A DNA stretch of 64,000 nucleotides from Pectobacterium sp. PL152 (GTDB lineage: Bacteria > Pseudomonadota > Gammaproteobacteria > Enterobacterales > Enterobacteriaceae). The notes under the pieces were generated by a model, which did not search any database, was not told where the DNA came from, and was given only the letters and a program-made list of their open reading frames with translations. The first letter of the stretch is position 1. Every line of letters starts with the position of its first letter. Location of the stretch: NCBI GenBank assembly GCA_021907015.1, contig CP091064.1, positions 1,426,001 through 1,490,000 of the forward strand, given 5' to 3'. Below are positions 30,724-42,015 of the stretch, in pieces. Made by a program: the position numbers and the translations under genes.

Positions 30724-33180
30724 TTACTCAGCAGACTTTTTCTTCGCTCGTTTCGCTTTGGTCGCGGCAGCGATTTTACGCGTTTTTTCCGCGTTCTTTT
30801 TCGCTTTATCGCGGTTCTTTTTCGGCTTGGCTTTTGGCTTATCCGATTTCGCGTTGCGGTCGCCTTCTTTGCGGAAAGCGGCATCCGGCTCAAAGTTTGC
30901 CGGCGCTTTGCTGGCACTGCGACGACGTCGGGCTGGCTTAGCCTCACGCGACTCCGGTTTCTTCACGCGGTCACGCGCGGTTTTCCCTTCACCGCGGACC
31001 TTACGCGTGCTGGAAATCAGCGCAAAGTCAATGTTGCGCTCATCCATATGCACCGCCTCAACGCGAATTTCGACTTCATCACCCAGACGATAAACCTGCC
31101 CGCGCGATTCACCGATCAGTCGCTGACCGATATTATCGTAACGGTAGTAGTCGTTATCCAGCGTAGAAACGTGCACTAGCCCATCGATAAACAGGTCTTT
31201 CAGGCGCACGAAGAAGCCAAAACCGGTCACGCTGGAGATGATTCCCGTAAAGACTTCGCCCACGTGATCCTGCATAAAGTCGCACTTCAGCCAGTCCGCA
31301 ACGTCACGCGTGGCTTCATCCGCCCGGCGCTCCGTCATCGAACAATGCATGCCCAGCTGTAGCATCTCGTTAATATCGCTATGCCAGCCGCCCGTTGGTG
31401 TCCAACGTTCATGACGATTGCTCAGCAGATACTTAATCGCACGGTGCAAAGACAAGTCAGGATAACGACGAATCGGCGACGTAAAGTGGCCGTAAGACGT
31501 CAAAGCCAGACCAAAGTGACCCCGATTTTCCGGGTCATAAATCGCCTGCTTCATGGAGCGCAGCAGCATGGTTTGCAGCATTTCCCGATCGGGACGCTCC
31601 GCGACCTCATTCATCAATTCCGCGTAGTCTTTCGGCTGTGGCTTCATTCCGCCTTTCAGCGTCAGCCCCAGCTCGCCCAGCACGCTGCGCAGGGCTAATA
31701 CATGATCTTCGCTCGGCTGATCGTGTACGCGGAACAGCGCGGGCTCTTCGTTTTTCTCCACAAATCTCGCGGCGGAGATATTCGCCAGAATCATGCACTC
31801 TTCGATCAGCTTATGGGCATCGTTACGCACCACGGCTTCCACACGATCGATACGGCGTTCAGCGTTGAAAATGAACTTCGCTTCTTCGGTTTCAAACGCG
31901 ATGCCGCCGCGCACTTCACGCGCGTGCTCAAGCACCTTATACATGTGGTGCAGCTCTTCCAGCCCGCCCACCAGCGGTCTGTAATGCTCACGCAGTTCGG
32001 CGTCACCTTGCAGAATGTTCCACACCTTGGTGTAGGTCAGACGCGCGTGTGAACTCATCACCGCTTCATAGAACTTGTAAGACGACAGCTTACCCTGCGC
32101 CGAGATGGTCATTTCACAAACCATACACAGACGATCGACCTGCGGGTTAAGAGAACATAGCCCGTTCGACAGCACTTCCGGCAGCATCGGGACCACCTGC
32201 GACGGGAAATACACCGAGGTGCCACGCGCCCGCGCTTCGTGGTCAAGTGGCGTATTCGGCCGCACGTAATAGCTCACGTCCGCGATGGCAACCCACAGCC
32301 GCCAACCGCCGCCGCGCTTTTTCTCACAGTACACCGCGTCATCAAAATCACGGGCATCTTCGCCGTCAATCGTCACCAGCGGCAGCTTACGCAGATCCAC
32401 ACGGCCTTTTTTCGCCGCTTCCGGTACCTCTTCGGAGAGATCCTTCACCTGCTCTTCCACTTTCGGTGGCCAGGTGTGCGGAATATCGTGGGTACGCAGA
32501 GCGATATCCACCGCCAGCCCGGTGCCCATGTTGTCACCGAGGATCTCGACGATCTTACCCACCGCTTTCGTGCGGCGTGTGGCGCGTTGCGTCAGCTCAA
32601 CCACCACCACGAAACCCATGCGGGCCCCGTTAATTTCTTCTTTCGGGATCAGAATATCGAAGCTCAGACGACTGTCATCCGGTACCACGAACCCGACGCC
32701 GGCATCGACAAAATAACGGCCGACAATTTGCCCGGTACGCGGTTCCAGCACGCGTACAATGCGCCCTTCACGACGACCTTTACGATCCGCGCCCAGCGGC
32801 TGTGCCAGCACGACATCGCCGTGAATCGCGCGTTTCATCTCTTCAGCCGACAGATACAGATCGTCTTTGCGGCCTTCCACACGCAGGAAACCGAAACCAT
32901 CACGGTGACCGATAACCGTCCCACGCAGCAGATCGAGTTTTTCCGGCAACGCATAACACTGGCGGCGGGTAAAAATCAGCTGACCATCACGCTCCATCGC
33001 GCGCAGGCGGCGACGCAGCGCTTCGAGAGGTTCTTCTCCGGTTAATTGCAGGTCAGCGGCTAATTCTTCCCGGCTAATCGGGGTATCGCGCTTGGCGATA
33101 TGCGCCAAAATATATTCACGACTGGGGATGGGGGATTCGTATTTTTCTGCTTCTCGTTCCAGGAATGGATCTTGTGACAT
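30724..33180 (-). CDS. rnr: Ribonuclease R
   Basis: Processive 3'-5' exoribonuclease that degrades structured RNA. It takes part in rRNA quality control, tmRNA-linked mRNA decay and cold adaptation. Order: N-terminal helix-turn-helix-like domain, two cold-shock domains, RNB catalytic domain with the magnesium aspartates in [16 protein letters not shown]1 domain ([20 protein letters not shown]), and a lysine-rich tail (about 80 residues) that helps unwind RNA. ATG 33180 begins the conserved [15 protein letters not shown] and has GGAGGAA upstream; the frame extends 15 codons further. 818 residues, intact. The start lies 42 bases after nsrR. Confidence 0.97.
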   Translation of the reverse strand: MSQDPFLEREAEKYESPIPSREYILAHIAKRDTPISREELAADLQLTGEEPLEALRRRLRAMERDGQLIFTRRQCYALPEKLDLLRGTVIGHRDGFGFLRVEGRKDDLYLSAEEMKRAIHGDVVLAQPLGADRKGRREGRIVRVLEPRTGQIVGRYFVDAGVGFVVPDDSRLSFDILIPKEEINGARMGFVVVVELTQRATRRTKAVGKIVEILGDNMGTGLAVDIALRTHDIPHTWPPKVEEQVKDLSEEVPEAAKKGRVDLRKLPLVTIDGEDARDFDDAVYCEKKRGGGWRLWVAIADVSYYVRPNTPLDHEARARGTSVYFPSQVVPMLPEVLSNGLCSLNPQVDRLCMVCEMTISAQGKLSSYKFYEAVMSSHARLTYTKVWNILQGDAELREHYRPLVGGLEELHHMYKVLEHAREVRGGIAFETEEAKFIFNAERRIDRVEAVVRNDAHKLIEECMILANISAARFVEKNEEPALFRVHDQPSEDHVLALRSVLGELGLTLKGGMKPQPKDYAELMNEVAERPDREMLQTMLLRSMKQAIYDPENRGHFGLALTSYGHFTSPIRRYPDLSLHRAIKYLLSNRHERWTPTGGWHSDINEMLQLGMHCSMTERRADEATRDVADWLKCDFMQDHVGEVFTGIISSVTGFGFFVRLKDLFIDGLVHVSTLDNDYYRYDNIGQRLIGESRGQVYRLGDEVEIRVEAVHMDERNIDFALISSTRKVRGEGKTARDRVKKPESREAKPARRRRSASKAPANFEPDAAFRKEGDRNAKSDKPKAKPKKNRDKAKKNAEKTRKIAAATKAKRAKKKSAE

Positions 33181-33221
33181 TGCGGTTCCTCCGTTGTCAT
33201 CAGCAGGAGGCTGAACAAAAT

Positions 33222-33647
33222 TCATTCAACCAACAATAATTTATAAAGCGGTGGGTTTTCTTTGACCATATCAGCCAGCGTGTACTGATCCAGTTCTTGC
33301 AGGAAATTTTGTACCGCCTGTTGCAGCACCTGCTTCAAACGGCAGGCTGGCGTAATGTGGCAAAACTCGTGGCTACAGTTAACCAGCGTGAGCGGCTCTA
33401 ATTCGCGCACGACATCGCCAATTCGAATGGTTTCAGCTGGTTTCCCAAGACGGATACCGCCATTCTTGCCGCGCACGGCCATCACCAACCCAGCGCGACT
33501 AAGTTGATTGATAATTTTGACCATATGATTACGAGACACGCCATACACTTCCGTTACCTCAGAAATGCTGGTCATTTTCCCGCCCGGCAGCGACGCCATA
33601 TAAATCAGCGCCCGCAAGCCATAATCCGTGAAACTTGTTAACTGCAC
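33222..33647 (-). CDS. nsrR: NO-sensing Rrf2 repressor NsrR
   Basis: A 141-residue Rrf2-family winged-helix repressor holding an iron-sulfur cluster that nitric oxide destroys, lifting repression of NO-detoxifying genes. DNA-binding part: [15 protein letters not shown] and [21 protein letters not shown]. Cluster cysteines at 91, 96 and 102 ([16 protein letters not shown]). First gene of nsrR-rnr-rlmB as in E. coli. A matching operator stands before ytfE at 16940. Intact. Confidence 0.97.
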
Positions 33648-33854
33648 ATAAACCTCGGATACCTCTGGGTATCATTGACTGGCGTGTTAAGTACGCCCCT
33701 GAAAAACCAACGCTATTGACAGATAATAAACCAGGCGTAAACGCTACGGCTAATTATTTATACCCTTATGTGTTAAGAGAAACCCGCGTTGCAAGAAACC
33801 GCCAGGCTACGCCCTTCCCCCCACATCCTCTTTCTTAGGCCAGCCATATCTTTT

Positions 33855-33882
33855 TAATTTTATCTCACCGCAACACAGATAA
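33855..33882 (+). promoter_or_regulatory. Weak sigma-28-like promoter for chemoreceptor
   Basis: TAATTTTA (33855-33862), 12 bases, ACAGATAA (33875-33882). The -10 matches GCCGATAA at 6/8 and the -35 at 5/8, with a spacer one base longer than usual. It is 82 bases before the receptor start. Confidence 0.35.
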
Positions 33883-33964
33883 CGTATTCTCTTCTGTTGG
33901 ACACACCATATCCATTGATGACTGGGCTATCCCCCACGAAAGGCGGCGTAAGGAAAAGGACACC

Positions 33965-35534
33965 ATGAGGTTGAAAAATATTTCTATTCGTACCGGCTTA
34001 TTAACACTATTGCTGTTAACTACCCTGTTGCTGCTTATGGTTAGCGGCATGGGCGTGGTTGCCATTAAGAAAGACAGGGAAACGCTGACAGCCCAAAATC
34101 AGATTCAGGGGATTGAGCTGGGCAATCTGATGAGCGGCTATAACCAAACGCTCAGCGCGCGCGCGTCGGCAACACTCGCCGTCAGGAAAATCGAAATCGG
34201 CCTGCTGGATGACGGGGCAAAGGAAACCGGGGTCGTAGAGAAACACCTCATCCAGTCGCAGGAAGACATTGACCGCGTGATCAAATCAGCCAATACCGAT
34301 CCCAAACAGCAAGCGCTCGCGCAGGACGTGTTAAAACCTATCAGGCCTATTTTCAACAGGGCATGACCCCGATGCTAAGCGCGTTGCAAAAACAGTATAC
34401 CGATGAATATTATGAGGTTCTGGAAAAACAGCTCGGCCCGCTGAGTGAAGCCTTTGATTTATCGATCCAAAACTTTCGTCAGTACGCGCAGCAGCTGTCC
34501 GAACAGGGTCTGGCACAGTCCGAACGTAATGAGAGCATGATGCTGCTGCTCATTGCCATCGCCTGCCTGCTGTCTGTCACGCTGGTTGCATTAGCCTGGA
34601 TCGCACTGCGACACATGCTGCTCAAACCGCTGGATTATGCCATTGAGCAATTGGAGCAGGTTGCCGCCGGTAACTTAACCCGCCGCCTGATTCAAGGCGG
34701 AGACAACGAACTGGGTAGACTCAACGATGCCATCGGCCGCATGCAGGGTGCGCTGCTGGAATCGGTGAGCCAGGTGCGTGATGCCAGCACCCAAATCGAT
34801 CTCGGCAGCCGCGAGCTCTTTGAAGAGAACGCCCAGCTTGCGCAACGCACCGAAGAATCCGTTGCCGCACTGGAACAGACGGCAGCAAGCATGGAACAGC
34901 TAAGCGCTACGGTGAAACTCAATGCCGACCATGCTGAACTCGCGCACCAGCTCGCCAACAACGTCTCGAACACCAGCAGCCGCAGCAACGAGTCCGTCTG
35001 TTACGTGATTGAGAAAATGCAGGAGATAGCCGTCAGCGCCAAGCGCATCAATGACATCCTCAGCGTCATTGACGGGATCGCATTCCAGACCAACATTCTG
35101 GCGCTGAATGCCTCCGTTGAATCCGCTCGCGCAGGCGAACAAGGCAGAGGCTTTGCCGTCGTCGCCGGAGAGGTACGCAATCTGGCGCAGCATAGCTCGC
35201 AGGCCGCAAAAGAGATCCGTTCGCTGATTCTGGATTCCCAGACGCGCGTGTCCGAAGGGCTTGAGTTGGCTTCTAAAGCGGGTGAAACCATGGATGAAGT
35301 GACCGACGAAATCATTCGTATTACGCAACTGATGCGAGATATCTCCACCGCCACGCAAGAGCAGCATCGAGGTATCGAACAGGTTAACGTCGCTTTCACG
35401 CAAATCGACAAGGTTGCTCAGCACAATGCACAGCTCGTCAAAGCCTCATCCGCCACCACGCAGTCCTTGAGCAGCAGTCTCAACAGCTCATGCGTTCGAT
35501 GGCGCTGTTTCAGGTAGAACCTCACCTTTCCTAA
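33965..35534 (+). CDS. Methyl-accepting chemotaxis protein, four-helix-bundle sensor (two indels)
   Basis: Chemoreceptor of 523 residues after correction. First helix ([21 protein letters not shown]), a helical periplasmic sensor ([20 protein letters not shown]), second helix ([23 protein letters not shown]), HAMP ([20 protein letters not shown]), and signalling tip [20 protein letters not shown]. One A is missing at 34333-34336 (restored: [17 protein letters not shown]). One G is missing at 35469 (restored end: [23 protein letters not shown] at 35532-35534). ATG 33965 follows AAGGAAAAGGACACC. The ligand is unknown. Confidence 0.87.
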
Positions 35535-36055
35535 TCTACGGGTACATTACATCGCCTGTGGTCGGCCTCCGCGCTGACTACAGGCATCCTCCCGCTAATC
35601 CCCTATTGACTCCATCCTCTTTAAAAACCGAATAAATAATCAAACAAGGCTGGAACCCTCTTCACGCTTAGCGCACTTATTTTATAAGTATACTTTCAGA
35701 TAATTTGAGTATTATTTTTTACCGCTATTCTCTGTTTTTACACATAAGCGTATAAATAAGGTTTCAGCGTAAAAGCGGCCAACGTAATTGCCTCAATGCA
35801 TTGAATAAAAAGACAATGAGAAACATTCCTTATTGGTGATATTCGGCGTACGTTTCAGGCTATTAATTACATTCTGACACAATGATTATTAATTTAATTA
35901 ATAGCACGCTATTTTATTAATTCGTTCCATTGATTCTCGCGCACAAAAAAGGGACAGCCAATTACCCGATAACATCACAGACGGCATCATGATAAAACGG
36001 GCGCCTCTGACAATAGCGAATCAAGGATAAAGAAAGAATATAGGCAAATATAAAC
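35535..36055. other. AT-rich gene-free interval
   Basis: 521 bases with no ORF of coding character on either strand. It is AT-rich from about 35620 to 35930, with short A/T runs. The right end must carry the promoter of the diguanylate cyclase; I cannot identify a defined promoter, riboswitch or repeat. Confidence 0.45.
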
Positions 36056-37885
36056 ATGAATAATCAGTCAGTTGATGTTGATTTGATTACCAGGTTTGAC
36101 AATGAAGCCAAACTGCACGCGTTCAATTCCGTTTATGCCATCGCCGAATTCGACCTGGCAGGGAAACTGATTGAAGCCAATCCTCTTTTTGCAAAATGCT
36201 GGGCTACAAAAAAGAAGACATTATTCAGAAGAACCACACGCTTTTTATGCCAGAAGCACTGCGCCAAAAACACGATCATTTCTGGCACGATGTGATTAAA
36301 GGGAATATTAATGCAGGGGAATTCCAACGGAAAACCCAAAAAGGTGACATCATTTGGCTCCACGCCGCGTATACGCCCATTATTGATCATTCAGGCCGTC
36401 GCATTGGCGTAATCAAGCTGGCTCTCGATATTACTCAGGAAAAGCGTTTGATGTCGGAGCATCGGGCACAGTTGGACGCGATTGAAAATTCGCAAGGCGT
36501 GATCGAGTTTGATAAAGACGGCTACATCACCCACGTCAATAAACACTACCTGATGCTGACGGGCTACGAAGAAAAAGAAATTCTCGGCCTGCACCACAAG
36601 TCACTCTGCGATCCTCTTTATACCGAACAAGCCGACTATCAAACCTTCTGGGAGACCCTACACCGCGGTCATCCTATCAGCGGGCGCTTTCATCGACTGG
36701 GCAAGGACAGTCATTCATTCTGGATACAGGCAACCTACAGCCCGGTCATGGATAGTGACGGCAATGTGCGAAAAATCATTAAATACGCTCACAACATCAC
36801 GCAGAATGTCGAAATCGAAAAAAAGCCCACCAGCAAGGCATCATTCTCGATATCCTGCTATCCGTTCACGACAGCTTTCTGCTCGACCATAATCTGCCCT
36901 CCGCCTGCGATAAAGTCTTTGAACGGCTGCTTGATATCACCAACAGCACCTTCGGCTTCATTGCCACGTTGCAGGAAGACGAAGACGCTCAGTCGCTCTA
37001 CCTTCCTGCAATATCCAATCTTGCCTGGGATGAAGAGACGCTGGCCTGGTACAGAAACCAACGCAGAACCCACGGCGGCCTGACGCTCCGCAAACTGGAT
37101 AATCTGTTTGGTCACGTGGTGACCCACAACACGGTGGTGTGTACCAATAACCTGCTGAGACAAAAGGCTGGCCGGGACCTCCCGCCTATCCATCCCGCAC
37201 TCTATTCCCTCTTGGGGATCCCTATCACCCACAACGGCAAAGCGATCGGAATGATCGCACTGGCTAACCGTCGGGAAGGTTATGATCAAACGATGATCGA
37301 ACTACTGGCTCCGCTGGTGAAAACGCTCGGCATCATCATTCACGCCCGCTCACGGGAAGATGAGCGAGCACAGATAGAGGCCTCCCTGCGTTTTCACGCG
37401 GGGCATGATTTTCTTACCGGCCTACCCAATCGCAGCAGTTTCTTCGAGCAAGCCAACGCCTTTTTCTGCACAAGCAGCAAAATCAGCAGACGGATAAAAG
37501 CTGCCTGGCGATTATTGATATCGATTTATTCAAAAACATTAACGATCAATACGGTCATCTGGCTGGCGATGCCGTCCTCAAAGAGCTGGCGATGCTCATG
37601 CGCATGTCGCTGCGTCAGGAAGATCTGGTCGCCCGCCTCGGCGGTGAGGAGTTCATCATCCTGTTAAAAGATGTCTCTTACCAAACAGCGGCGGTAACGA
37701 TTGAGCGTATTCGTAAAGCAATTGAGCAGCATACGCTGGAATACGATCGCCAGACTCTGCATTTCACGATCAGCGCAGGCATTGCTGCTTACCGCTCCGA
37801 TCTTGCTTCCGTTGAGGACTGGATTCAGTTAGCCGATGCAAACCTCTATGCGGCTAAACGGCAAGGACGCAACTGTGTGAAATAA
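36056..37885 (+). CDS. PAS-PAS-GAF-GGDEF diguanylate cyclase (three indels)
   Basis: Cytoplasmic sensor-cyclase predicted to make cyclic di-GMP from two GTP, 610 residues after correction. Two PAS/PAC units come first (about 20-135: VYAIAEFDLAGKLIEANPLF, RRIGVIKLALDITQEK; about 140-255: NSQGVIEFDKDGYITHVN). A GAF domain follows (about 265-420: FGFIATLQEDED, LGIPITHNGKAIGMIALAN). The C-terminal GGDEF domain has active-site motif GGEEF and a preceding RQED that fits the RxxD inhibitory site. Missing bases: T at 36186-36190, A at 36818-36824, T at 37461-37465; each restores continuity. No membrane segment, so the signal is probably cytoplasmic. Its 3' end overlaps yggR by 32 bases, convergent. 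Confidence 0.87.
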
Positions 37886-38867
37886 GCCCATCCCGACAGC
37901 GCTGCTGGTAGCTTTGCTCGAACGTTTGCATTCCCGCAGCCGTTCCCGTTTGAATCAGGCCGGGAAGCTGATGCGTTTTCCCTTCCCGAATCAGGTTGCC
38001 GACTGCCGCTGTCGCCGTCAGCACTTCATAAAGTGCAATGCGACCGCCTTGCGCTGCGGGCAACAGTCTTTGCGTCACCACAGCCTGCAAGCAGGTGGCG
38101 AGCTGGCTGCGAACATAGGCTTTCTCTTCGCCGGGAAAGACGTCAATCAGACGATCAACCGCCTGCGATGCGCTGCGCGTATGCAGCGTGGATAGCACCA
38201 GATGACCGGTTTCCGCCGCCGTCAGCGCCAGCCGAATCGTCTCCGTATCGCGCAATTCCCCAGCAGAATCACATCGGGATCTTCCCGCAAGGCGGCCCGT
38301 AGCGCCTGTGCAAAAGACGCGCTGTGCGCACCGATCTCTCGCTGTTGAATCAGGCAGCGTCGGCTGGCATGGATAAACTCGATCGGATCCTCCAGCGTAA
38401 TCACATGACGATCGCTGCTATCGTTTAACGCCCCGATCATTGCCGCCAGCGTCGTGGATTTGCCGCCCCCGTCGCACCAGTAATCAGGATCAGGCCGTTC
38501 GGTTTCTCCAGCAGCGTCGACAGAACGGGTGGCGCCTGTAGCCCGTCCAATGAAGGTTGAGCGGACGGAATAATACGCAGTGCCGCAGATAGCCCTTCCC
38601 GCTGGCGAAACACATTGACTCGCAGACGTTGACCGTCGGGCAGCATTAACGCGCCGTCCACCTGACCAGACTGTCGCAGTTGCTCTCTCTGTGCCGGTTC
38701 GAGCCAGGCATCGCACCATTGTGCCACCTGCTCCGGCGTTAAACGTGGTAAGGTATTTTCAGGCTGTAGCCGCCCATCCACGCGTAGCACCGGGGGTGAC
38801 CGCTACAAAGGTGCAGATCCGAGGCATTATGTTTTACACTACGCACCATCCACTCATCCAACTCCAT
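37854..38867 (-). CDS. yggR: PilT-like twitching-type ATPase YggR (three indels)
   Basis: Secretion-type ATPase of the PilT retraction family, 338 residues after correction. N-terminal PAS-like domain (MELDEWMVRSVKHNASDLHL, a PilT hallmark), then a RecA-like domain with Walker A GATGGGKST, Walker B region REDPDVILLGELRDTETI and the histidine box GHLVLSTLHTRSASQAVDRL. Missing bases (+ strand): G at 38792-38796, C at 38466-38470, C at 38258-38261. ATG 38867 has a perfect AGGAGG site. Divergent from yggS. No pilus genes are adjacent. A role in type IV pilus dynamics is inferred only. Confidence 0.87.
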
Positions 38868-38888
38868 AGATTAACCTCCTGAACAACC

Positions 38889-39602
38889 ATGACGACAATC
38901 CAGCAGAATCTACAGGACATCCGGCAGCAAATCGCCACCGCCGCTGCGCATTGCGCACGAGCACCAGAAGACATTACGCTACTTGCAGTCAGTAAAACCA
39001 AACCTGTGAGCGCGATCGAAGAAGCCATCGCGGCAGGGCAACGGGCGTTTGGCGAGAACTACGTTCAGGAAGGCGTGGAGAAGATTCATTATTTCCAGGA
39101 AAACCAATCGGATACGCCGCTGGAATGGCACTTTATCGGCCCGTTACAGTCAAACAAAAGTCGGCTGGTAGCCGAGAATTTCGACTGGTTTCATACCGTA
39201 GATCGTCTGCGCATCGCGCAGCGTCTGAGTGAGCAACGTCCAGCCACGTTGCCACCGTTAAATGTTCTGTTGCAGATTAATATCAGCGGCGAACCGAGTA
39301 AATCCGGCATTATGGTCGATGAGCTGGCGGAGCTCGCCGCCAGCGTCGCCGCGCAGTCCAACCTGCGCCTGCGTGGCCTGATGGCGATCCCGGCACCGGA
39401 AACCGATTATGAACAGCAGTTGGTCGTTTTCAAACAAATGGCAGCACTGTTCCAAACGTTGTCCGTAACTTATCCGCATATTGATACACTCTCTATGGGG
39501 ATGACGGACGACATGCGCGCGGCGATTACCGCGGGCAGTACGCTGGTGCGTATTGGCACGGCAATCTTTGGCGCGCGTGACTACGCAGCAAAAAGCGCAT
39601 AA
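38889..39602 (+). CDS. yggS: YggS, pyridoxal phosphate homeostasis protein (PLPBP)
   Basis: A 237-residue fold-type III PLP-binding protein without known catalytic activity that buffers PLP and affects amino-acid and vitamin B6 balance. The PLP lysine is in LLAVSKTKPV (about 36-38). Phosphate-binding residues are in GENYVQEGVEK, WHFIGPLQSNKSRLV, and the C-terminal SMGMTDDMRAAITAGSTLVRIG. First gene of yggS-proC-yggT-yggU-rdgB-hemW. Intact. Confidence 0.95.
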   Translation: MTTIQQNLQDIRQQIATAAAHCARAPEDITLLAVSKTKPVSAIEEAIAAGQRAFGENYVQEGVEKIHYFQENQSDTPLEWHFIGPLQSNKSRLVAENFDWFHTVDRLRIAQRLSEQRPATLPPLNVLLQINISGEPSKSGIMVDELAELAASVAAQSNLRLRGLMAIPAPETDYEQQLVVFKQMAALFQTLSVTYPHIDTLSMGMTDDMRAAITAGSTLVRIGTAIFGARDYAAKSA

Positions 39603-39692
39603 CGATACAGTCAGCCAAAAGCGCATAAACCGCAGAGGCACGCCCTGAACGGCACGTCATCTTTGACAAACAGGTGAGCAACGAGGATGCAG

Positions 39693-40514
39693 ATGCAGCA
39701 ACGTAAAATAGCGTTTATTGGTGCCGGAAACATGGCACAGGCCATTATCGCCGGATTAGTCAACGGCGGTTACCCCGCTCAACACATCAGCGTCTGCGCG
39801 CCTTCGGGCAAGAATCGCGATGCGCTGGCTGCACAATACGGCGTGATCAGTAGCGCGGACAATATCCGTTGCGCGCAGGAAGCGGATGTCATTGTGCTGG
39901 CCGTCAAACCGCAAATGATGGCGACAGTTTGCGAACCGCTGCATGAACACGTCAACTTCACGGGTAAACTGGTACTCTCGATTGCGGCAGGCATCAGCAT
40001 TGCACGTTTCCAGGCGCTACTGGGAGAACCGCTGAATATCGTACGGATTATGCCAAATACGCCGTCTCTGGTCGGAAAAGGCATGAGTGGGATGTACGCC
40101 CCTGCCTCCGTCAGTCAGGCGGATAAAGACTTCACCGCACAACTGATGCAGAGCGTCGGTAAAATTTGCTGGGTGGATAGCGAATCAGGCATTAACGGCG
40201 TGATCGCCGCAGCGGGCAGCGCACCAGCCTATTTCTTCCTGTTTATGGAAGCCATGCAGCAGGAAGCCATCCGTCAGGGGTTCAGCCAGGAAACGGCTCG
40301 CCTGTTGGTGCAACAGGCCGCGTCGGGCGCTGCTGCGCTGGTTGAAGCCAACCCCGATACGGCGCTGTCAACGCTGCGGGAAAATGTCACCTCCAAGGGC
40401 GGCACCACGGCAGAAGCCCTGCGAGTCTTTAACGAACAGCAGTTGACGCAAACCGTGGCTGAGGCCATGCAGGCGGCCATTGCTCGCGCACAGGAAATGG
40501 AAACGCTGTTTTAA
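39693..40514 (+). CDS. proC: Pyrroline-5-carboxylate reductase
   Basis: Last enzyme of proline synthesis, reducing pyrroline-5-carboxylate with NAD(P)H. N-terminal Rossmann motif IAFIGAGNMAQAIIAGL; C-terminal dimerisation and signature region (ALSTLRENVTSKGGTTAEALR). I chose ATG 39693 because ACGAGG lies six bases upstream; an in-frame ATG at 39687 would abut that site. 273 residues, intact. Follows yggS, as in other enterobacteria. Confidence 0.96.
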   Translation: MQQRKIAFIGAGNMAQAIIAGLVNGGYPAQHISVCAPSGKNRDALAAQYGVISSADNIRCAQEADVIVLAVKPQMMATVCEPLHEHVNFTGKLVLSIAAGISIARFQALLGEPLNIVRIMPNTPSLVGKGMSGMYAPASVSQADKDFTAQLMQSVGKICWVDSESGINGVIAAAGSAPAYFFLFMEAMQQEAIRQGFSQETARLLVQQAASGAAALVEANPDTALSTLRENVTSKGGTTAEALRVFNEQQLTQTVAEAMQAAIARAQEMETLF

Positions 40515-40562
40515 CCAAAGCGGATTCCCCGATTCTTTATCTTATAAGGAAAAGACGTACTT

Positions 40563-41117
40563 ATGCTCACCCTGACTTTTCTGGTCAAAACGCTGGTCGA
40601 CCTCTATGTAATGGTCCTGCTGCTACGCATCTGGATGCAGTGGTCACGCAGCGATTTCTATAACCCGCTGTCGCAGTTTGTCGTCAAAATCACCCAGCCG
40701 ATTGTCGGGCCGCTGCGCCGCATTTTGCCGTCGTTAGGGCCGATCGACAGCGCTTCGCTGCTGCTGGCCTTTATTCTCACGACGATCAAATACCCGTTAC
40801 TGCTGTTGATTCAGGTTGGCGCGATTTCCCTCAGCCCCATGAACCTGCTGGTCGGGCTCATTTCGCTGATTAAATCCGCGGGCTATCTGGTCTTCTGGGT
40901 CATCATTATCCGTTCCATCATGAGCTGGGTCAGTCAGGGCCGTAGCCCTATTGAGTATCTGCTGCATCAGTTAACTGAACCGCTAATGGCACCGCTCCGT
41001 CGCATTATTCCGGTCATGGGCGGCATTGATTTCTCTGCGATGGCCGTTATTCTGATTCTGTATATGCTCAACTATCTGGGCATGGACCTGTTCCCGGGGC
41101 TGTGGTTTCTGCTGTGA
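40563..41117 (+). CDS. yggT: YggT, integral membrane protein
   Basis: A 184-residue YGGT-family protein with two repeated halves. Each half has a hydrophobic hairpin followed by the amphipathic motif [22 protein letters not shown]. Segments: [72 protein letters not shown]. The family has been tied to osmotic or ion tolerance in a few species; the biochemical role is unknown. Its TGA stop overlaps the yggU start. Intact. Confidence 0.9.
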   Translation: MLTLTFLVKTLVDLYVMVLLLRIWMQWSRSDFYNPLSQFVVKITQPIVGPLRRILPSLGPIDSASLLLAFILTTIKYPLLLLIQVGAISLSPMNLLVGLISLIKSAGYLVFWVIIIRSIMSWVSQGRSPIEYLLHQLTEPLMAPLRRIIPVMGGIDFSAMAVILILYMLNYLGMDLFPGLWFLL

Positions 41118-41404
41118 GTGCAATTACCCGCCACGGCGATGCGCTGGTGATTCGGCTGTATATTCAGCCGAAAGCCAGCCGGGATCAGATCGTGGGTTTG
41201 CATGGCGACGAGCTGAAAGTCGCCATTACCGCACCGCCAGTTGATGGGCAGGCTAATGCCCATCTGACCAAATTTCTCGCCAAACAGTTTCGGGTCGCCA
41301 AGAGCCTGGTCGTGATTGAAAAAGGCGAACTCGGGCGGCATAAACAGATTAGAATTACCCATCCGCAACACATCCCGGCTGACGTCGCGGACTTCATTGA
41401 ATAA
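41114..41404 (+). CDS. yggU: YggU, DUF167 protein
   Basis: A 96-residue DUF167 protein ([59 protein letters not shown]), nearly identical to E. coli YggU, function unknown. The start is GTG 41114, which overlaps the yggT stop (GTGA) and begins the conserved [13 protein letters not shown] longer in-frame GTG at 41102 is less likely. Intact. Confidence 0.9.
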   Translation: MSAITRHGDALVIRLYIQPKASRDQIVGLHGDELKVAITAPPVDGQANAHLTKFLAKQFRVAKSLVVIEKGELGRHKQIRITHPQHIPADVADFIE

Positions 41405-41421
41405 ACACGCAGGACAAGACG

Positions 41422-42015
41422 ATGCAAAAAGTGGTTTTGGCTACCGGAAACCCCGGTAAAGTGCGCGAGCTCGCCAGCTTGCTGGCCGATTTCGGTCTGG
41501 ATATTGTGGCGCAGACCGAACTGGGCGTGGATTCCGCCGAAGAAACCGGCCTGACCTTCATCGAAAACGCCATCCTGAAAGCACGTCATGCGGCTCACAT
41601 CACAGGGCTACCGGCGATTGCCGATGATTCGGGTCTGGCTGTCGATGCGCTGGGCGGCGCGCCGGGCATTTACTCGGCACGCTACGCGGGCGTGGATGCC
41701 AGCGACCAGCAAAATCTGGATAAGCTGCTGCTGACATTAAAAGACGTACCGGATGAACAACGCCGCGCCAGCTTCCACTGCGTGCTGGTGTATCTGCGCC
41801 ACGCGGAAGACCCGACGCCGATTGTCTGCCACGGTAGCTGGCAGGGTGTGCTGACGCATGAAGCGGCAGGCAGCGGCGGCTTCGGCTATGACCCGATCTT
41901 CTTCGTGCCGGAGTTGGGTAAAACAGCAGCAGAACTGACGCGTGAAGAGAAGAACGCGCAGTCTCACCGCGGTCAGGCGCTGCGCCTGCTGCTGGATGCG
42001 CTACGCAATGCTTAA
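41422..42015 (+). CDS. rdgB: XTP/dITP diphosphatase RdgB
   Basis: House-cleaning nucleotide pyrophosphatase that hydrolyses dITP, XTP and related deaminated purine triphosphates, keeping them out of [21 protein letters not shown] at the start, [54 protein letters not shown] and the final [14 protein letters not shown] are all family signatures. 197 residues, intact. Overlaps hemW by 8 bases. Confidence 0.96.
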   Translation: MQKVVLATGNPGKVRELASLLADFGLDIVAQTELGVDSAEETGLTFIENAILKARHAAHITGLPAIADDSGLAVDALGGAPGIYSARYAGVDASDQQNLDKLLLTLKDVPDEQRRASFHCVLVYLRHAEDPTPIVCHGSWQGVLTHEAAGSGGFGYDPIFFVPELGKTAAELTREEKNAQSHRGQALRLLLDALRNA

